Source of the DNA: Terana coerulea
Taxonomy: Eukaryota > Basidiomycota > Agaricomycetes > Polyporales > Phanerochaetaceae
Assembly: GCA_024811115.1 (NCBI GenBank)
Contig: JAKOGH010000324.1
Location: forward strand, 1 to 64,000
Direction: 5' to 3'
Length of the DNA: 64,000 nt
In this document: one piece after another, positions 60,106 through 64,000 of the stretch
Layout of the letters: each line of letters opens with the position of its first letter
Numbering within the stretch: the stretch's first letter is position 1
Program-made: the position numbers and the translations under genes
Notes under the pieces: model-generated
What the model was told of the DNA's origin: nothing
The model's input: the letters and a program-made list of their open reading frames with translations, nothing else
The model's database searches: none

Positions 60106-60995
60106 TTAGACGTACTTGACGGTGACGCTGCTCGACGAGGTGGTGACGCTCGTGAGGGTCGAGCCGCTCTGCTGGATGTCGATGATGTTCGCGCCCGAGG
60201 GCCGACGGAGCCGCTCGCGGTGCCGGCGGACGCGCCGGTGAAGGTGACGGTGCCGAAGTTGGCAAAGGGCACGAGCGAGTTGCCCTCCTCGAAGTCCTCG
60301 ACGATCCACTCCGCGTCCTGCTCGCACAGCGCGGAGGAGGAGGTGATGGACTTGGTGACGGTCTTGCCCTTGGTGTTGTTCGTGATCACGGCCTTGCCGG
60401 CCTTGGTCGACGTCGCGGTGACGGTGAGCGTGACGGAGTCGCCGGCGCTGAAGGTGATGCCGGAGAAGTCGTACGCGTAGTCGGGGTACCACTCGTACCA
60501 CGCTGAATGCGATATATGTCAGTGACGCGGGAAGCGGGGCGGAGCGCGAGAGACGTACCATCGTACGAGACGGAGCTGCCGCTGATGGTGAAGTCGACGC
60601 CGGTCTGGAGGATGGCGTTGCCGCAGGAGTCGCCGTCGATGCCGACCCAGGCGGACGCGGAGTGCTCGCCAGAGCCGCCCGAGGGCTCCTTGGGGGTGGG
60701 CACGACGAAGGTCGCGGTCACGGACTTGTAGGTGCCCTAGCAACGCGAAGGCACGCATGAGTTTCCAACGAATCTACAAGACTGGCTCCGCTAGGCTTAC
60801 CGCGGCAGAGTTGTACACGGCGCCGGCCCAGTTGGTGGAGTACTCGGGGTGGGTCGCGTTCGTGATCTTGGGGTGCGAGATGCGCCCGGCGCCGGAGCGC
60901 TCGGCGAGCCGCTTGGCGAAGCGGTCCTTGGAGGCGGGGACGGCGAGGGCCGCGGAGGCGAGGAGGGCCTGGAGGAAGAGGGTCGTGCCGAACAT
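60106..60995 (-). CDS. Secreted G1 (eqolisin) glutamic endopeptidase, copy 2, one frame break
   Basis: Paralogue of 44200-45097 in opposite orientation with the same intron positions. Exons are 60995-60801 (195 nt), 60736-60559 (178 nt) and 60502-60106 (397 nt); the first two equal the exon lengths of copy 1. It has a signal peptide (LFLQALLASAALAVPA), the catalytic Gln segment (WVGIDGDSC...AILQTGVDF) and the catalytic Glu segment (AEWIVEDFEEG). The last exon is one base short in frame: a three-C run (GGG on plus, 60199-60201) would need a fourth C to read SVGPSGANIIDIQQSG as copy 1 does. Both catalytic residues lie before the break. Either a consensus error or a C-terminally altered protein. 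Confidence 0.9.
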
Positions 60996-62629
60996 GACGG
61001 GGCGGGAGGAGGCAAGGGAGGTCGAAGCGAGGATGCTTAGCAGTCGGATCGAGAGACCTTGGACTGAGGGTACAGCGGCGGGATGCAGCTGGCCTTTATA
61101 CTTGCAGCGTTCGCTGGCGCCATGTTAGTACGTTGCGGCGTCTCGGAAGCCTCAGCATGGCGCAGGGGCTTCTCTGCATCGAGGCGCATATGCGCGTGCG
61201 CTGCCATCTTGTCTGCAGCATATGACGCTTTTCGTAGTGGGGAGCACATGTCGGGAGCGACCCGGTGCTAGAACCCTGCTCGCGGTGGCACGTCGTCACG
61301 CGGTGATGACACTTGCGAACCACGACACCTGCCGCATCCGGGACTATCAGACAGCCCACGCGCCATCGGTCGCCACCTGCTGCGCAGAGCACGACCCGCC
61401 GTCGCATGCTCTGCCCGGCCACTCGCGGGGGGAGAACCTGGGTGCGGCACCGAAGAAGTTCAGAACGAGGGCGGAGCCGTGATAAGAACGGTGCGCACCG
61501 TACATGTCCTCTTATCCTCACGCGGTCGTGACCGCACTCTGCCAAGGATGATGCTAATTATAAACGGGAGGCGTACGGAAGTGTTGATGGTAGACATTCC
61601 AGCAGATCTCCGACCTGGTGGTGATCTGGAAGGAGGCGCCGGATGGTGAGGCTGGCCGATAAGTTTAGCTGACGTGCGCAGCGTGCAACACTGCAAATAC
61701 ACACCATGGCTGGCCCGCGTGGTCTGCACATGTCGGCTCCGTTGTTGCTAAACCACCTGTGATTAGCTAGGAACCTTCGCGGTCAAGCGTGGAGCGACGA
61801 TAAGCCAGGAGAATAGGATTCAGGAAACAGACTAGGACAAATGGATTCAGAAGGAAGAGCTTCAGGCTGAACGAAGACCAGTCCGGTAGATTGAGGGCGA
61901 GGGGGAAGCCCGAAGAGAAGGGACAGGCAGACGGCGAAGCCACCCATGGACAACAGCTCAGGTCGACGCTGTCGTTGGGAGTCAACCTGCAGCGCCCCGT
62001 ACTTGGCGTGCGGGGGCGCCGGCATGTTCCGTCGGTGCCGCTCGGTCAATCGAACGCCACAAAGCTTCAGAGCGCCGAGCCGCTTGGCAAGTTGGCTTAT
62101 AATTAGTTGAGCGAACGCGACCCAATATTGGTGCCAAGGATGGTCAATTCTGAACCTCTGCCGGGAGGGCGAGCGAGCTCCACGCGGAGGAAGCACTGGC
62201 AGCTGTCCCTGCTTGTTTTTGATGCGCGTGGAGGGGCGTCACTGCCCGCCCTATTCCGCCATTTTCGACAACTAGCTCATGCCCATTCCAGAGCGTCGAG
62301 CTCTTCGGGTATCAGACTGACACACTCGCCAAATCTGTGCTTGTCGGCTGAAACTATTGAAGTAACTCGCAACAACCTTTCACTGTGATACCAGCGTGGT
62401 TGCGAATAACATCATTGACAGTAGCTAAGGGATTGAACGAGACATTTTTGTGGCGGTACAACATGCGATGAGGTAGTGCGGAGAGTGCGGAAAAAGATAT
62501 CTTGCAGGAGACTATTTGCGGCAAAGGGATGCTTTCCTGGATATGCCATGAGCCGGTCTCTTCGTGTAACTAGATCATACAACTTACTGGTGGAGACTTG
62601 AAATACACGCATACCGTCCAGGGAACGAG
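60996..62629. other. Intergenic region of about 1.6 kb
   Basis: Holds the glutamic peptidase 2 promoter at its left edge. No recognisable gene; open frames at 61,783-62,196 minus lack domains. Confidence 0.5.
61093..61100 (-). promoter_or_regulatory. TATA box of glutamic peptidase 2
   Basis: TATAAAGG on the minus strand, 97 nt before the ATG at 60995, mirroring the TATA position of copy 1. Confidence 0.6.
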
Positions 62630-63961
62630 CTAAACCTTCAGTAGTTCCACTTGCACGATGCACTTCTTCTTGAGCGTCACCATACGGGCAGCCAAGGCCT
62701 CCAGCACAAGGTTGATCCGTGGAAGGTACCGCGCAAAATCGTCGAACATATACAGCTCCGGAGGTACGGCGTAGCTAAGGACGACTCGCTCCAGCGTCGG
62801 CAGGGCGAGGATATGCTTCTCCAAGGCGGGCGCATGCTTGAGAAGGCCTTTGGCCTCGGACGGATGGAACAAAGACACGCCGAGAACAACCTCAAGACGG
62901 AGAAGCGGCGCGGAGTGCGAGATGAGCTTGAGGATGGCGCATGCGGCGGACAAGGAAGGCTGCGGGTCGGCGTACGAACAGAGCGCTGGAGTAACGCGCA
63001 GACGTAGCGTGTGCAGCTTGGTGCAACTGGCGAGGGAGAGCATGTCGCCGAACAGGGCCTCATACGCTATGGGTTGAAATGTCAGCTCGGTTGCAGGTTG
63101 CGACACAGCGTCGGTTCTTCGGTGCTCACATTCAACCCTCTCGCCCCCTATCTCCCCATTCCCGGCTTCCGAAACATCCAACGCCATCTCCTCCACCGCC
63201 GGTCCCATGCGGCGAATGAGCCGCCCGCACCTTTCGAGGGCGTGCCGGCCGGTGACGCGATCCAGGTCCAGACTAATGTCTATACGGCGCATTGGCGAGC
63301 AGCCAGCAGAGAGCGCCTGATGCGTAGCCTTGGCAATCGCTTTCAAGATATCGTACACTGGGTCCCGATCCATGTCCGCGGCGTGGAATCCAACCGATCG
63401 TAGGCTGGGGAAGGGCTGACCGCCCGGTACGTTCAATAGCGACGCCTTGCGACGCCAAGCAGCAAGATCTTCCTTATCCATTGTCTTCGGATACTCGGAG
63501 TGGGTGTCGACGAAGTTGATTTGCAGGTCTTCCAGTCCGGGAAGGGCTGCGAGGGTGCCGAGACAGTCGTCCGTTGGCTCCTCATAGGTCAGGAGCATGA
63601 AGCCGTGAAGATCAAGGCTGCGTAGGTTGGGCAGATGCTGCAGAACGCCCGAGAGAAGGCTCTTGCTGACGGTGGGGCTTGAGTCGGCGCCTGGTCCGTG
63701 GATGCAAAGCTTGCGAATATATGCGCCGAAGCCAGAAGAACTCTTCAGGACGTCTAGAAGCAAAGCAAACTTGTCTGTATTCTCCTCCGTTCCGATAGAT
63801 AAACGGAGGGCAAAGAACAGGTGGAAACGGGCAGCCGAGAGCCAGGACTTGCAAACGAGGGCGCAAGCAGACAGAGTCGCCTTGTCGTCGTGGAAGTGGT
63901 CGATGATTCGATCGTCTATCTCCAACGGGATGTTAGGACCGAGAGAAGCAGTTTGCGACAT
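62630..63961 (-). CDS. F-box protein with leucine-rich region, single exon
   Basis: A 443-residue uninterrupted frame. An F-box-like start (IPLEIDDRIIDHFHDD...ACALVCKSWLSAARFHLF) is followed by irregular leucine-rich segments (HLPNLRSLDLHGF, ALPGLEDLQINF, SCTKLHTLRLRV, LPTLERVVLSY), the common layout of basidiomycete F-box/LRR proteins. The N-terminus MSQTASLGPNIPLEI is typical for the group. Expected to recruit an unknown substrate to an SCF ubiquitin ligase. No introns needed, intact stop. Not closely related to the F-box pair at 39.7-42 kb. Confidence 0.85.
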   Translation of the reverse strand: MSQTASLGPNIPLEIDDRIIDHFHDDKATLSACALVCKSWLSAARFHLFFALRLSIGTEENTDKFALLLDVLKSSSGFGAYIRKLCIHGPGADSSPTVSKSLLSGVLQHLPNLRSLDLHGFMLLTYEEPTDDCLGTLAALPGLEDLQINFVDTHSEYPKTMDKEDLAAWRRKASLLNVPGGQPFPSLRSVGFHAADMDRDPVYDILKAIAKATHQALSAGCSPMRRIDISLDLDRVTGRHALERCGRLIRRMGPAVEEMALDVSEAGNGEIGGERVECEHRRTDAVSQPATELTFQPIAYEALFGDMLSLASCTKLHTLRLRVTPALCSYADPQPSLSAACAILKLISHSAPLLRLEVVLGVSLFHPSEAKGLLKHAPALEKHILALPTLERVVLSYAVPPELYMFDDFARYLPRINLVLEALAARMVTLKKKCIVQVELLKV

Positions 63962-64000
63962 CTGGAAGCTGAAAACAACGTCAAGTAGCGCAGTCGAGGG

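Noticed and set aside
1..64000. CRISPR arrays, bacterial operons, telomeric repeats or viral genes
   Set aside because: No regularly spaced repeats, no Shine-Dalgarno-led gene strings, no telomere repeat arrays and no viral hallmark proteins were seen.

Overview
The window reads as nuclear DNA of a filamentous basidiomycete, probably a wood-decay-type agaricomycete. Genes are split by many 41-75 nt GT-AG introns, coding GC is high, and tRNA genes have eukaryotic A/B boxes. The protein families fit this: TPR-CHAT proteins, large F-box families, G1 glutamic peptidases, Zn(II)2Cys6 regulators and a DUF1752/DUF3295 regulator. No bacterial, organellar, viral or CRISPR signal was seen.

Layout. 0.4-4.8 kb: a near-complete TPR-CHAT gene on the minus strand. 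5.9 kb: tRNA-Leu(AAG). 6.2-13.8 kb: a dead TPR-CHAT gene cut open by two LTR-like repeats, two non-autonomous hAT-like elements and one unidentified insert. 16.3-17.7 kb: Sfp1-like C2H2 factor. 20.3-22.95 kb: DUF1752/DUF3295 regulator. 24.2-35.8 kb: three tandem Zn(II)2Cys6 transcription factors, each with a 6-nt microexon in its zinc cluster. 36.3 kb: second tRNA-Leu(AAG), next to an internally deleted TPR-CHAT remnant (36.5-37.5 kb) and a 334-residue protein of unknown function (37.6-38.9 kb, minus). 39.7-42 kb: tandem F-box pair. 44.2 kb: secreted glutamic peptidase. 45.8-49.6 kb: pair of F-box-like genes, one intact and one decayed. 50.0 kb: third tRNA-Leu(AAG). 51.3-54.1 kb: ferric reductase with iron-type GATA sites upstream. 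54.4-57.9 kb: TPR-CHAT gene with several frame breaks. 59.3 kb: fourth tRNA-Leu(AAG). 60.1-61.0 kb: second glutamic peptidase, inverted relative to the first. 62.6-63.96 kb: F-box protein.

The strongest theme is the TPR-CHAT family. CHAT is a caspase/separase-like protease fold, here behind long arrays of about 42-50-residue TPR-like helical repeats. Four loci lie in 64 kb, from nearly intact to shredded. Three of the four identical tRNA-Leu(AAG) genes lie just upstream of, and divergent from, a TPR-CHAT locus. A birth-and-death pattern (one intact, one decayed neighbour) recurs in the F-box families.

Caution: several otherwise well-conserved genes contain single-nucleotide frame breaks, often in homopolymers (for example the A5 at 2308-2312). 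Part of the apparent pseudogenisation may therefore be consensus error. Exon coordinates are hand-made from splice signals and frame continuity.
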